Below, one piece after another: positions 33,770 to 41,223 of a DNA stretch of 45,195 nucleotides. This DNA comes from an uncultured Clostridia bacterium. Its GTDB lineage: Bacteria; Bacillota; Clostridia; Christensenellales; Borkfalkiaceae. The notes under the pieces were generated by a model. That model did not search any database, was not told where the DNA came from, and saw nothing but the letters and a program-made list of their open reading frames with translations. Both the position numbers and the translations under genes were made by a program. Location of the stretch: NCBI GenBank assembly GCA_944337235.1, contig CALVLK010000012.1, positions 1-45,195 of the forward strand. Reading direction: 5' to 3'. Within the stretch, counting starts at the first letter, position 1; every line of letters starts with the position of its first letter.

Positions 33770-36203
33770 AAAGCAGGAGGAGGTAAAGCCCTCCGGCAAC
33801 CTGTATGTGACGCCGCTGGAAGAGGTGCTGCCCGCCGCCATGCTGCCCTATGCGGAGTTTGTCATCCTCGACCGTGCACTGCCGCGGGTGGAGGACGGCC
33901 TGAAGCCCGTGCAGCGGCGCATCCTCTATACGATGTACGAGATGGGGCTCATGCCCGATAAACCGCACAAGAAGTCGGCGCGCATCGTCGGCGACTGCAT
34001 GGGCAAGTACCATCCGCACGGCGACAGCTCGGTGTACGACGCCATGGTGCGTATGGCGCAGGACTTCAACATGGGCAGAACGCTCGTCAACGGGCACGGC
34101 AACTTCGGGAGCGTCGACGGCGACCCGGCGGCGGCCATGCGCTATACCGAGGCGCGGTTGGAGCCGCTTGCGCTGGAACTTCTGCGCGACCTCGAAAAGG
34201 ATACGGTCTCCTTCTCGCTTAACTTTGACGACTCGCTGCGCGAGCCGGATATGCTGCCCGGGCGCTTCCCCAATCTGCTCGTCAACGGTGCCTCGGGCAT
34301 TGCGGTCGGGCTTGCGACGAACATCCCGCCCCACAACCTGGGCGAGGCGATCGACGGCGTCGTCGCCTTCATCGACAATCCCAAGATCACGCTGGAGGAG
34401 ATGATGAAGGTGCTGCCCGCGCCCGATTTCCCCACGGGGGGCTACATTATCGCAAACGAACTGCATGAGGCATACCGCGGCGGCAAGGGCAGAATCGTAC
34501 TGCGCGCCCGCATCCGCGTGGAGAAAGGCGAGGGGGACAGGAAGAACATCGTCATCTACGAGCTGCCCTATCAGGTGAACAAGAGCACGCTTCTGCGCAA
34601 GATCGCCGAACTGCGCGAGGAGAAGAAGGAGGAGCTTGCCGCCATCACCCGCGTGACGGACGAGAGCGACCGCGTGGGCATGCGCGCCGTCATCGAGGTG
34701 CGCGGCGACACCGATATCCCCGCGCTCATGAAAAAGCTGTACCGCTATACCGATCTCGAGGTGTCGTTCGGCATGAACATGGTGGCGATTGCGGGCGGAA
34801 AGCCCATGCTGCTCGGGCTTTTGGAGATCATCCGCTATTATGTCAACTATCAGCGCGAGGTCATCCTGCGCCGTTCCAGATTCGATCTGGCACAGGCCAA
34901 GGAGCGCTGCCATATTCTGGAAGGATTGATCATCGCCGTTCAGAACATCGACGAGGTCATCCGCATCATCCGCGCGTCCGCCTCCACGGCGGAGGCGCGC
35001 ACCGCGCTCATGCAGCGTTTTTCCCTCTCCGAGCGCCAGGCGCAGGCCATTCTCGATCTGCGCCTTGCACGGCTCACCAAGCTCGAGATCTACAAGCTGG
35101 AAGAGGAACTGAAGGCGCTGAAGGCGCTCATCGAGCAGCTCACCGCCATCGTCGGCAGCAAAAAGCTGCAGCTCGACGTCGTGCGGAAGGAGATCCTCGA
35201 GATCAAAAAGAAGTACGCCCTGCCGCGCAGGTCCGTGCTCGTGCAGACGGAGAAAGAGGCGGTCATCGAGCGGGCGGATATCCGCGAGCCGGGCGTCGCA
35301 AGCCGCCTGTGCGTCATGGCGGACGGCACGGTCAAATGCATCACGGACAAGAACTTTGCCGCCTCCTCCAAGGAGTTTACCGAAAAGACGAAGGACGAGT
35401 CCGTCATTCTTGCCGAGGCAAAGATACTCTCGGACGAGGACGCCTTCCTCTTTACCAACCTCGGCAACTGCTGCCGCGTCAACGCGGGCGACTGTATGGC
35501 AAAACTGAACGAAAAGGGGCATGCGCTCTTCGACCTCGTCGAGGAGGCGGCGGACAACGAACGGCCCGTCGCCGTCTGTCCGGCGGGCGAAGAAGGCGGC
35601 GACCTCCTCTTTGTCATGCGGAGCGGCCAGATCAAACGCTCTGCGCGGAGCGAATATACCGCGCTCGGGAAGTCCTTTTTCCAGGCGCTCAAACTTGCGG
35701 AGGGCGACGAGGTACTGTGCGTGGAAGAGATTCGCGACGCGTCCGAGGCGACGCTCTTCTTCGTGTCGGAGGGGGGCATGTGCCTGAACTGTAAGATGGA
35801 CGGCATCCCTGCGCAGGGTCGCATCGCGGGCGGCGTAAAGGGCATGGCGCTCGGCGAGGGCGACCGCGTCATCTTTGCGACGCAGGTGGAGCGCGACGAG
35901 GGCGAGATCGTGCTCGCCGTCTCCGCAGGACGCTTCAAGCGCGTCATCGTGGGGCAGGTGAATGCCATCAACCGCGCCTGTAAGGGGGTGCGGATCGCCT
36001 CGCTCAAGGAGGGCGAACGCATCATCTTCGCCGACTATGTGCGCGAACCGTATGTGCTTGCCGTGCGCATGCAGGAGGGTGCGGCGGAGATCTCCACGGA
36101 GGACGTGCCCATCGACGCGACGTCCGGGCGGGGCAGGGCGATCAGGGCGGTCGCAGGCGCGCCGCTCGCCGTATATGCCCTGAAATATAAAAAGACGGAA
36201 TAA
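33756..36203 (+). CDS. parC: Type II topoisomerase cleavage subunit, ParC/GyrA-type
   Basis: The DNA-cleaving subunit, 815 residues. Tyr130 in AAMRYTE is the catalytic tyrosine; [18 protein letters not shown] with the quinolone-determining region lies near residues 69-86; [13 protein letters not shown] and a coiled coil follow; the C-terminal beta-pinwheel extends from about residue 495. I see no gyrase box (QRRGGKG) in the pinwheel, which favours topoisomerase IV (decatenation) over gyrase (negative supercoiling). GGAGGG before the ATG lies in the end of parE. Confidence 0.88.
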   Translation: MKKREKQEEVKPSGNLYVTPLEEVLPAAMLPYAEFVILDRALPRVEDGLKPVQRRILYTMYEMGLMPDKPHKKSARIVGDCMGKYHPHGDSSVYDAMVRMAQDFNMGRTLVNGHGNFGSVDGDPAAAMRYTEARLEPLALELLRDLEKDTVSFSLNFDDSLREPDMLPGRFPNLLVNGASGIAVGLATNIPPHNLGEAIDGVVAFIDNPKITLEEMMKVLPAPDFPTGGYIIANELHEAYRGGKGRIVLRARIRVEKGEGDRKNIVIYELPYQVNKSTLLRKIAELREEKKEELAAITRVTDESDRVGMRAVIEVRGDTDIPALMKKLYRYTDLEVSFGMNMVAIAGGKPMLLGLLEIIRYYVNYQREVILRRSRFDLAQAKERCHILEGLIIAVQNIDEVIRIIRASASTAEARTALMQRFSLSERQAQAILDLRLARLTKLEIYKLEEELKALKALIEQLTAIVGSKKLQLDVVRKEILEIKKKYALPRRSVLVQTEKEAVIERADIREPGVASRLCVMADGTVKCITDKNFAASSKEFTEKTKDESVILAEAKILSDEDAFLFTNLGNCCRVNAGDCMAKLNEKGHALFDLVEEAADNERPVAVCPAGEEGGDLLFVMRSGQIKRSARSEYTALGKSFFQALKLAEGDEVLCVEEIRDASEATLFFVSEGGMCLNCKMDGIPAQGRIAGGVKGMALGEGDRVIFATQVERDEGEIVLAVSAGRFKRVIVGQVNAINRACKGVRIASLKEGERIIFADYVREPYVLAVRMQEGAAEISTEDVPIDATSGRGRAIRAVAGAPLAVYALKYKKTE

Positions 36204-36209
36204 AAAATC

Positions 36210-36236
36210 TCCGCCTCGACATGCCGTCGGGGCGGA
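36210..36236 (-). terminator. Terminator between convergent parC and lipoprotein genes
   Basis: CCGCC-t-CGAC pairs with GTCG-g-GGCGG around ATGCC. On the minus strand the stem is followed by T6, so it mainly serves the lipoprotein gene; parC may use it too. Confidence 0.78.
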
Positions 36237-36240
36237 AAGT

Positions 36241-36564
36241 TTATAGCTCCGGTTTGGGAAGCCTGGGTGCAGGCTCGATGGGGAAGGGCTTTTTGGGCGG
36301 AAATCCGGGCTTGGGAAGCGCGTCGCCCTCCTCCTGTTCACTATTTTCCGCGGCGCCGTCGCCATTGTCCTCTTCGGGCGGGCGGCACATGGGCGGCCGC
36401 GCGTGGCGCGGCATGGGCGCAGGATGCCCGTGCGGCAGTTCCTCTGCGGCATGGGGAGGGGAGATCGGCTCCCGGGCAGACGGCGCTCTGCTGCTGCATG
36501 CGGCGCCAAAGAGCAGCACTGCCCCGAGTGCAATGGTTGCAACAATGGATATAGCTCGTTTCAT
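36241..36564 (-). CDS. Small proline-rich lipoprotein
   Basis: A 107-residue predicted lipoprotein: MKRAISIVATIALGAVLLF then GAAC with the modified Cys near residue 23. The rest is disordered and rich in Pro, His and Glu (HGHPAPMPRHARPPMCRPP, later KPGFPPKKPFPIEPAP). It could span or coat the wall; no function is known to me. The start has only a weak SD (GGGAT). It lies alone between parC and the divergent TM1266 operon. Confidence 0.68.
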   Translation of the reverse strand: MKRAISIVATIALGAVLLFGAACSSRAPSAREPISPPHAAEELPHGHPAPMPRHARPPMCRPPEEDNGDGAAENSEQEEGDALPKPGFPPKKPFPIEPAPRLPKPEL

Positions 36565-36607
36565 ATCCCTATTTTGCGGAAAAAGCCGCAATCTATCCCG
36601 CTTTTGG

Positions 36608-36636
36608 TTGTATTTCGGGCAAGATCGTGATATAAT
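36608..36636 (+). promoter_or_regulatory. Promoter of the TM1266-ABC transporter operon
   Basis: TTGTAT (36608-36613), 17-nt spacer, TATAAT (36631-36636). Transcription should start near 36643, giving a leader of about 105 nt. Confidence 0.8.
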
Positions 36637-36747
36637 ATGAGCACCTGAGCGGAAAGAGCGTTCTGACGGCGAAGGGCTGAATGAGTGATCCTGCGCATAA
36701 GCTGCGCGTTTTCTCCTTTTGCCCTCGGCGGCGAAAGGAGTTTTTTT
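36637..36747 (+). promoter_or_regulatory. Attenuator or riboswitch-like leader with SD inside a terminator hairpin
   Basis: The strong hairpin 36713-36740 has an 11-bp stem (CTCCTTTTGCC with GGCGGAAAGGAG-type 3' arm GGCGAAAGGAG) followed by T7, a standard intrinsic terminator, and then the ATG. The 3' arm contains AAGGAG, the only SD of the gene at 36748. An upstream GGCGAAGGG (36668-36676) nearly copies the 3' arm GGCGAAAGG (36730-36738) and can pair with the same 5' arm, giving a plausible antiterminator. A small hairpin GCGCA-TAAGC-TGCGC is at 36693-36707. I found no known riboswitch or T-box motif in 36637-36712. Confidence 0.75.
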
Positions 36748-36996
36748 ATGGAAGATACCAGGATCGCCGTGCTCTCGGTCATTGCCGAGCATCGGGAGGG
36801 GGCGGCGCAGCTGAATGCGCTGCTCTCGGAATATGCGCCCTGCATCGTGGGCAGAATGGGCATCCCCTATCAGAGGAAGGGGGTCTCCGTCATCTGCATC
36901 GTGCTGGACGCGCCCGTGGCGCATATCAATGCGCTGACGGGAAAGATCGGCCAGATCGACGGTCTGAACGCCAAAACGCTGTTCAGCAAATTTTAA
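36748..36996 (+). CDS. TM1266-family putative regulator of iron-only hydrogenase systems
   Basis: An 82-residue protein with a ferredoxin-like/ACT-type fold expected. It reads RIAVLSVIAEHREGAAQLNALL, IVGRMGIPYQRKGVSVICIVLDAP and ALTGKIGQIDG, close to what I recall of the TM1266 family that is encoded with [FeFe]-hydrogenase maturation genes in Clostridia and Thermotoga. The function is proposed, not proven; no DNA-binding domain is visible. It heads an operon with an ABC transporter and follows the attenuator-like leader; the SD lies inside the terminator stem. Confidence 0.87.
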   Translation: MEDTRIAVLSVIAEHREGAAQLNALLSEYAPCIVGRMGIPYQRKGVSVICIVLDAPVAHINALTGKIGQIDGLNAKTLFSKF

Positions 36997-37017
36997 TAAA
37001 AGGAAGGAACAGAACCT

Positions 37018-38031
37018 ATGAAAAAGATCGTATCTTTTGCGATGGGTGCGCTGATGCTCGGCGGCATGCTGTCGGCTGCGGCATGCAACCCCACGCCCGC
37101 CGTGACCGAATTTGACGTGTACGCCCCCGACGGCGCCCCCGCGCTTGCACTTGTCAACGCCATCGCGGCGGAGGACGACACCTTCACCTATCATGTCGTC
37201 GATTCCTCGACCATTCAGACGTATGTCACGGGCACGGCGCCCGAGGCGGCGGAATATTGCATTCTGCCCGTCAACCTCGCGAGCAGACTGCTCGGCACGG
37301 GCGAGCGCTATCAGATGCTCGGCACGGTCACGAACGGAAACCTCTATTTCCTCTCGACGGGCAGCACCGTGCTCACGGCGGAGAATATCGCAAGCGAGCT
37401 GCCCGGAAAGACCATCGGCGTCGTACAGCTTGCAAATGTGCCCGGGCTCACCCTGCAGGCGGTGCTTGCCTCCTACGACATCGAATATCAGCAGATCACC
37501 TCGCTCGAAGATGAGAACAGATCGCAGACAGCGGTCAATCTGCTTGCTATGAACGCCACCGACGTGACCCCTGCGGGCGGCTGCGACTACTACCTCTGCC
37601 CCGAACCCGCCGCGACCACCAAGATCAACGGCACGGCGAGCGCGGCGGCGCCCCTCGTGCTTGCGGGCGATCTGCAGGCGCTGTACGGCGACGGCGAGGG
37701 CTACCCGCAGGCGGTGCTCGTAGCGCGCAGCGACGTGGTCGACGAACCCGCCACAGAGGCGCTCATCGGCTATATGCAGGGCAGCGCAGAATATCTTGCA
37801 GACGCCTCGCCCGAGACCGTGCTCTCGCTGCTCGACGACAAGCGCACCGAGGGGCTTGCGCCCTCCTTCAACGCGAACAATCTGAATGCGACGGTGATCG
37901 CAAATTGTTCCGTCCGCTTTGTGCCCGCGCAGCAGGACAAGGCGCGCGTGACCTCCTTCCTTTCGGAGCTCATCGCCGTGAATGCCAATGCGGCAGCAAC
38001 CGTATCCGATGCGTTCTTCTTTGCGGGTTGA
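37018..38031 (+). CDS. ABC transporter substrate-binding lipoprotein, NitT/TauT-like
   Basis: A 337-residue lipoprotein (lipobox SAAAC, Cys about residue 23). The mature part has the type 2 periplasmic-binding fold pattern of NMT1/ThiY/SsuA-like proteins: FDVYAPDGAPALALVNAI, then EYCILPVNLASRLL, LPGKTIGVVQLANVPG and an AVLVARSDVV segment. The substrate is not evident; sulfonates, pyrimidine precursors and others are used by relatives. It lies 21 nt after the TM1266 gene with SD AAGGAAGG, and before the permease and ATPase genes. Confidence 0.85.
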   Translation: MKKIVSFAMGALMLGGMLSAAACNPTPAVTEFDVYAPDGAPALALVNAIAAEDDTFTYHVVDSSTIQTYVTGTAPEAAEYCILPVNLASRLLGTGERYQMLGTVTNGNLYFLSTGSTVLTAENIASELPGKTIGVVQLANVPGLTLQAVLASYDIEYQQITSLEDENRSQTAVNLLAMNATDVTPAGGCDYYLCPEPAATTKINGTASAAAPLVLAGDLQALYGDGEGYPQAVLVARSDVVDEPATEALIGYMQGSAEYLADASPETVLSLLDDKRTEGLAPSFNANNLNATVIANCSVRFVPAQQDKARVTSFLSELIAVNANAAATVSDAFFFAG

Positions 38032-38773
38032 TCTGAAAAATTTCATCATTTCCGTTGCGGCGCTCGTCGTTTTGTGGCTGGGCTGGCTGATCGCCTGCGC
38101 CCTCATCGGCAACGAGTACATTCTGCCCTCCTTTCCCGACACCATGCGCGCCCTCTGGCGCACGTTGGGAGAGGGGGACTTTTGGCGTGCGTTTGCAGGT
38201 ACGCTTTTGCGCACGCTGTGGGCGTTCCTGTGCTCCTTTGCGGCGGGAACGCTTCTGGCGCTGTGCGCCCGCCTGCGGGGGGAGGTTCGCGCCTTTCTGG
38301 CGCCCGTCGTCTCGATCGTGCGCACCGTGCCCACCATGGCGGTCATTCTGGCGCTCCTGCTCTGGACGACGCCCTCCGTCGCCCCCGTTATCGTCAGCGT
38401 GCTCGTGCTGCTGCCCGCCGTCTATGCCGCGGCGCTCGCCGCATTCGACGAGGCGGAGGAGGGGTACGGAAGGCTGTGCGCGGCATACCGCGTGAGTGTA
38501 TGGCGCAGGATCGGCCGCATGTATCTGCCCCTTGCCATGCCCTCGCTGCTGGCACAGGCGGGCGGCATCCTCTCGATGGGGCTGAAGATCACCATCTCCG
38601 CCGAGGTGCTCGCGAACACCTACCGCAGCTTGGGCGGCATGATGCAGGAGGCAAAGATGTTCGTGGACGCGCCCACGTTGCTCGCGCTCACGCTGCTTGC
38701 CGTTGTGCTGGGGTTTGCGCTCGAGGGGATATTCGCCTTTGCCGCGCGCCTTGTCGTGAGGTGGAGATCATGA
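37982..38773 (+). CDS. ABC transporter permease, NitT/TauT-type
   Basis: The membrane subunit of the importer, about 255-263 residues with six membrane segments. The cytoplasmic EAA loop is visible as AAYRVSVWRRIGRMYLPLAMP (about residues 163-183), which docks on the ATPase. The start is uncertain: ATG at 37982 or 37988 overlaps the binding-protein gene by about 50 nt with GGAG 13 nt away; ATG at 38009 has no SD. ATGA overlap links it with the ATPase gene. Confidence 0.9.
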   Translation: MPMRQQPYPMRSSLRVDLKNFIISVAALVVLWLGWLIACALIGNEYILPSFPDTMRALWRTLGEGDFWRAFAGTLLRTLWAFLCSFAAGTLLALCARLRGEVRAFLAPVVSIVRTVPTMAVILALLLWTTPSVAPVIVSVLVLLPAVYAAALAAFDEAEEGYGRLCAAYRVSVWRRIGRMYLPLAMPSLLAQAGGILSMGLKITISAEVLANTYRSLGGMMQEAKMFVDAPTLLALTLLAVVLGFALEGIFAFAARLVVRWRS

Positions 38774-39453
38774 AACTCATCGGGCTTTCCAAATCTTACG
38801 GCGCCGTCGAGGCGCTGAAGGGGATCTCGCTGGACATTCCCGAGGGGCAGATCACCGCCGTTCTGGGCGAGAGCGGGGCGGGCAAGACCACGCTGCTCAA
38901 TGCGATCGCCGGGCTCATCCCTTACGAGGGGAAGATCGAGGGCGGCGGCGCATGTTCCTATCTCTTTCAGGAGGAGTCGCTGCTGCCCAATCTCACGGCG
39001 GAGGAGAATCTGCGCTTTGTGTTGCCCAAGGACGCGTGGGGCGGGATCGTTCCCATGCTTGCACGCGTGGGGCTGCGCGGCAGGGAACGCGCCTATCCCC
39101 GTCAGCTCTCGGGGGGAGAGCGCCGCCGCGTCGCCATTGCGCGCGCCTTCCTCTATCCGCATCGCCTGCTCCTGATGGACGAGCCATTCTCCTCGCTCGA
39201 TCTTGCGCTCAAGCGCACCCTGATCGAGCTGGTGTGCGAGATGTGGCGGCAGGAGGGGAACACCATCCTCTTTGTCACGCACGACATCCACGAGGCGGCG
39301 CTACTTGCCTCCCGCGCCTGCGTGCTCCGTTCGGGCACATTGCGCGCGCAGCTTAAGAGCACCGCGCCCTATCCCCGCGACTTCTTTTCGCGCCTTCCCG
39401 AGGAGGACAGCCTCATGCGCCTTCTCATGCAGCCGGACAATAGCGATCAATAA
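38770..39453 (+). CDS. ABC transporter ATP-binding protein, NitT/TauT-type
   Basis: The 227-residue ATPase of the importer. Walker A is GESGAGKTT (about residues 33-41), the signature is QLSGGERRR (about 115-123), Walker B is LLLMDEPFSSLD, and the switch His is in VTHDIHEA. The last motif is typical of nitrate/sulfonate/taurine ATPases. It lacks the usual length of the N-terminal part by a few residues only. A bidirectional terminator follows. Confidence 0.93.
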   Translation: MKLIGLSKSYGAVEALKGISLDIPEGQITAVLGESGAGKTTLLNAIAGLIPYEGKIEGGGACSYLFQEESLLPNLTAEENLRFVLPKDAWGGIVPMLARVGLRGRERAYPRQLSGGERRRVAIARAFLYPHRLLLMDEPFSSLDLALKRTLIELVCEMWRQEGNTILFVTHDIHEAALLASRACVLRSGTLRAQLKSTAPYPRDFFSRLPEEDSLMRLLMQPDNSDQ

Positions 39454-39460
39454 AAAACAG

Positions 39461-39494
39461 AGCGCGCCCCGAAGCGATACGGCTTCGGGGCGCT
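39461..39494. terminator. Bidirectional terminator between the ABC operon and araC-like gene
   Basis: GCGCCCCGAAGC pairs with GCTTCGGGGCGC around GATACG; the A6 run at 39452-39457 gives a T6 run on the minus strand. Confidence 0.88.
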
Positions 39495-39512
39495 TATGAT
39501 ATCTGCCATGTT

Positions 39513-40274
39513 TCAGCGCGGCGTGCCCTCGCGCTGCCTGCGGAAGCGGAGGGGGGTCACCCCCGCCGCCCGTCTGAACTGGCGGATGAAGTGCTCCACG
39601 TTCAGGTAGCCGCAGTGCTCCGCAATGCGCTCCACGCTGTCCGGGGTGGAGAGCAGCAGCTCCTCCGCCGCCTGGATGCGCGCGGCGATCACGTCGGCGG
39701 TGAAGGTCGTGCGGAAAAATTTTTTATAGGTGACATGGAAATACCCGTCGCTCACCCCGAGCTCCTTTGCCGCCCGTTCGGCGTTCCAGGGGCGCGCGGG
39801 CGTGCGGAACACCTGTTCGCGCAGGGCAAGAAAGGGGTAAAAGAGGGGGCTCTTCACCTCGACCTCCGCGGCGATCATCTCGATAAGGGCGGAGGAGAGC
39901 ATGCCCGTGACGCTCTCTTTTGTGCGCTGTGCCGAGAAAAATTCATCCGCAAGGATGCGGAACAGCCCGTAAAAGCGCGCTGCGGCGAGCAGGGGGATGG
40001 GCCTGCCAAAGGGAAATTCGGCAAAGAGCAGCGGCCTTGCGCTCTCGATGTGCATCCAGCAGTCGGTATATTGCCCGCCGAGCGCGCGGTAGCTGTGCCG
40101 TTGCGCGGGGCGGAACAGAAATGCTGTGTGCGCGGGCGTGCGCACCCATGCCCCGTCCACTTCAAATTCTGCGGGCGTCTCTACAAGCAGGAGCAGATAA
40201 TAGGGGTATCCCTTTTCGCGCAGCACGCGAAAGTCGCTCTCGTGCGTCGTCTCCCCAAGGCGTAGAATGTTCAT
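39513..40274 (-). CDS. AraC-family transcriptional regulator
   Basis: A 253-residue regulator. The N-terminal part (residues 1-110) looks like a cupin-type sensor (PYYLLLLVETPAEFEVDG, HTAFLFRPAQRHSYRAL). The C-terminal double helix-turn-helix is clear: WNAERAAKELGVSDGYFHVTYKK and DSVERIAEHCGYLNVEHFIRQFRRAAGVTPLRFRR. It is divergent from the DMT permease and beta-glucuronidase genes, so control of glucuronide use is a reasonable guess. SD GGGAGGG precedes the ATG. Confidence 0.92.
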   Translation of the reverse strand: MNILRLGETTHESDFRVLREKGYPYYLLLLVETPAEFEVDGAWVRTPAHTAFLFRPAQRHSYRALGGQYTDCWMHIESARPLLFAEFPFGRPIPLLAAARFYGLFRILADEFFSAQRTKESVTGMLSSALIEMIAAEVEVKSPLFYPFLALREQVFRTPARPWNAERAAKELGVSDGYFHVTYKKFFRTTFTADVIAARIQAAEELLLSTPDSVERIAEHCGYLNVEHFIRQFRRAAGVTPLRFRRQREGTPR

Positions 40275-40326
40275 GCCGTTTCCCTCCCGATATAAGAATA
40301 GATCAATTTTACAGTATCATACACCA

Positions 40327-40355
40327 TTGCGCCGCGGCTGTCAAGGTGGTATGAT
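40327..40355 (+). promoter_or_regulatory. Promoter of the permease-glucuronidase pair
   Basis: TTGCGC (40327-40332), 17-nt spacer, TATGAT (40350-40355), in the 106-bp gap to the divergent AraC-type gene. Confidence 0.65.
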
Positions 40356-40380
40356 ATTTTTGTTTTGAGAGGTAAAAGAA

Positions 40381-41223
40381 TTGCTGTTCTCCCTGTTGAC
40401 CGTCGCATTCTATGCGGCGTCTTCGCTCGGCGATAAATTTATCGCCGCAAAACTTCAATGCAACGCAAAGGAATTTTCCTTTCTCGTCTCGGTCGCGACC
40501 GCCTTTTTTCTTGCGCTCGTCCTTCCCTTTGTTGGGTGGAATTTTGCGTTCACCCTTCAAAGCGGGCTTGCGCTGTGTGTGCTCGTGGCGCTTAAGATCG
40601 CCGAGTTCTATACGAGCGCGGCGCTCCTCAAGACGGCGTCCGCCTACGAACTGAAGGCATGGCTGAGCCTGAACGTCGCCGTCTCCTATCTGATCGGGCT
40701 GGCGCGCGGCACGGAGAATTTCTTCCTTGCCTTTCTGCCCTGTACCGCGCTGCTTGCGGCGGGCATCGCCATGATCGTCTTTGGCGAGCGGCGCGCACAC
40801 AAACTGCGCTATGTCCTCTTGAGCCTTGGCTATATCGCCGCGAAATTTTTGTACGGGCTGCAGATGAATGTTCTGCCCGCAGAAACTTTGCCCGTCTCCG
40901 TTCTCCTCCTCGTCATGCTGGGCGTGGCGCTGCTGCAGCTCCCGTTTGTACGCATGAAGCAGTTCTTCCGCAAGAAGGGACTCGTGTTGGGGGCGCTCAC
41001 GCGCATCCCCAATGCCGCGGGACTGTGGACGGAGGCGATCGCCGCGCAGCAGAATCTGCTGCTCTATTCGCTGGTGCAGCCCATGCAACTCGCGCTGCTG
41101 TTTGCGGCGGCGCTGATCCGCCGCGAAAAGATCGGCAGGCTGCGGCTTGTCGGCAGCATCCTTACCCTCTTTGCCGTCACGTTGTTGACAATACTCATCT
41201 ATCTTTCCCGAGGTGAACTATGA
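40381..41223 (+). CDS. EamA/DMT-superfamily transporter
   Basis: A 280-residue permease with about ten membrane segments in two halves, the usual DMT drug/metabolite layout. Typical pieces are YELKAWLSLNVAVSYLIG and LTRIPNAAGLWTEAIAAQQNLLLYSLVQPMQLALLFAAALIRREKIG. The substrate is unknown; coupling by 4-nt overlap to beta-glucuronidase suggests a sugar acid, glucuronide or a product. The start is TTG at 40381 after SD GAGAGG. Confidence 0.85.
   Translation: MLFSLLTVAFYAASSLGDKFIAAKLQCNAKEFSFLVSVATAFFLALVLPFVGWNFAFTLQSGLALCVLVALKIAEFYTSAALLKTASAYELKAWLSLNVAVSYLIGLARGTENFFLAFLPCTALLAAGIAMIVFGERRAHKLRYVLLSLGYIAAKFLYGLQMNVLPAETLPVSVLLLVMLGVALLQLPFVRMKQFFRKKGLVLGALTRIPNAAGLWTEAIAAQQNLLLYSLVQPMQLALLFAAALIRREKIGRLRLVGSILTLFAVTLLTILIYLSRGEL

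Noticed and set aside
33741-36545. A 934-codon minus-strand ORF opposite parC
   Set aside because: Antisense shadow of a conserved gene; only the C-terminal lipoprotein at 36241-36564, in another frame, is supported.
36637-36747. TPP riboswitch or T-box in the TM1266 leader
   Set aside because: Neither the CUGAGA/ACCUGAUCUGG elements of TPP nor the AAGGTGGAACCGCG of a T-box is present.
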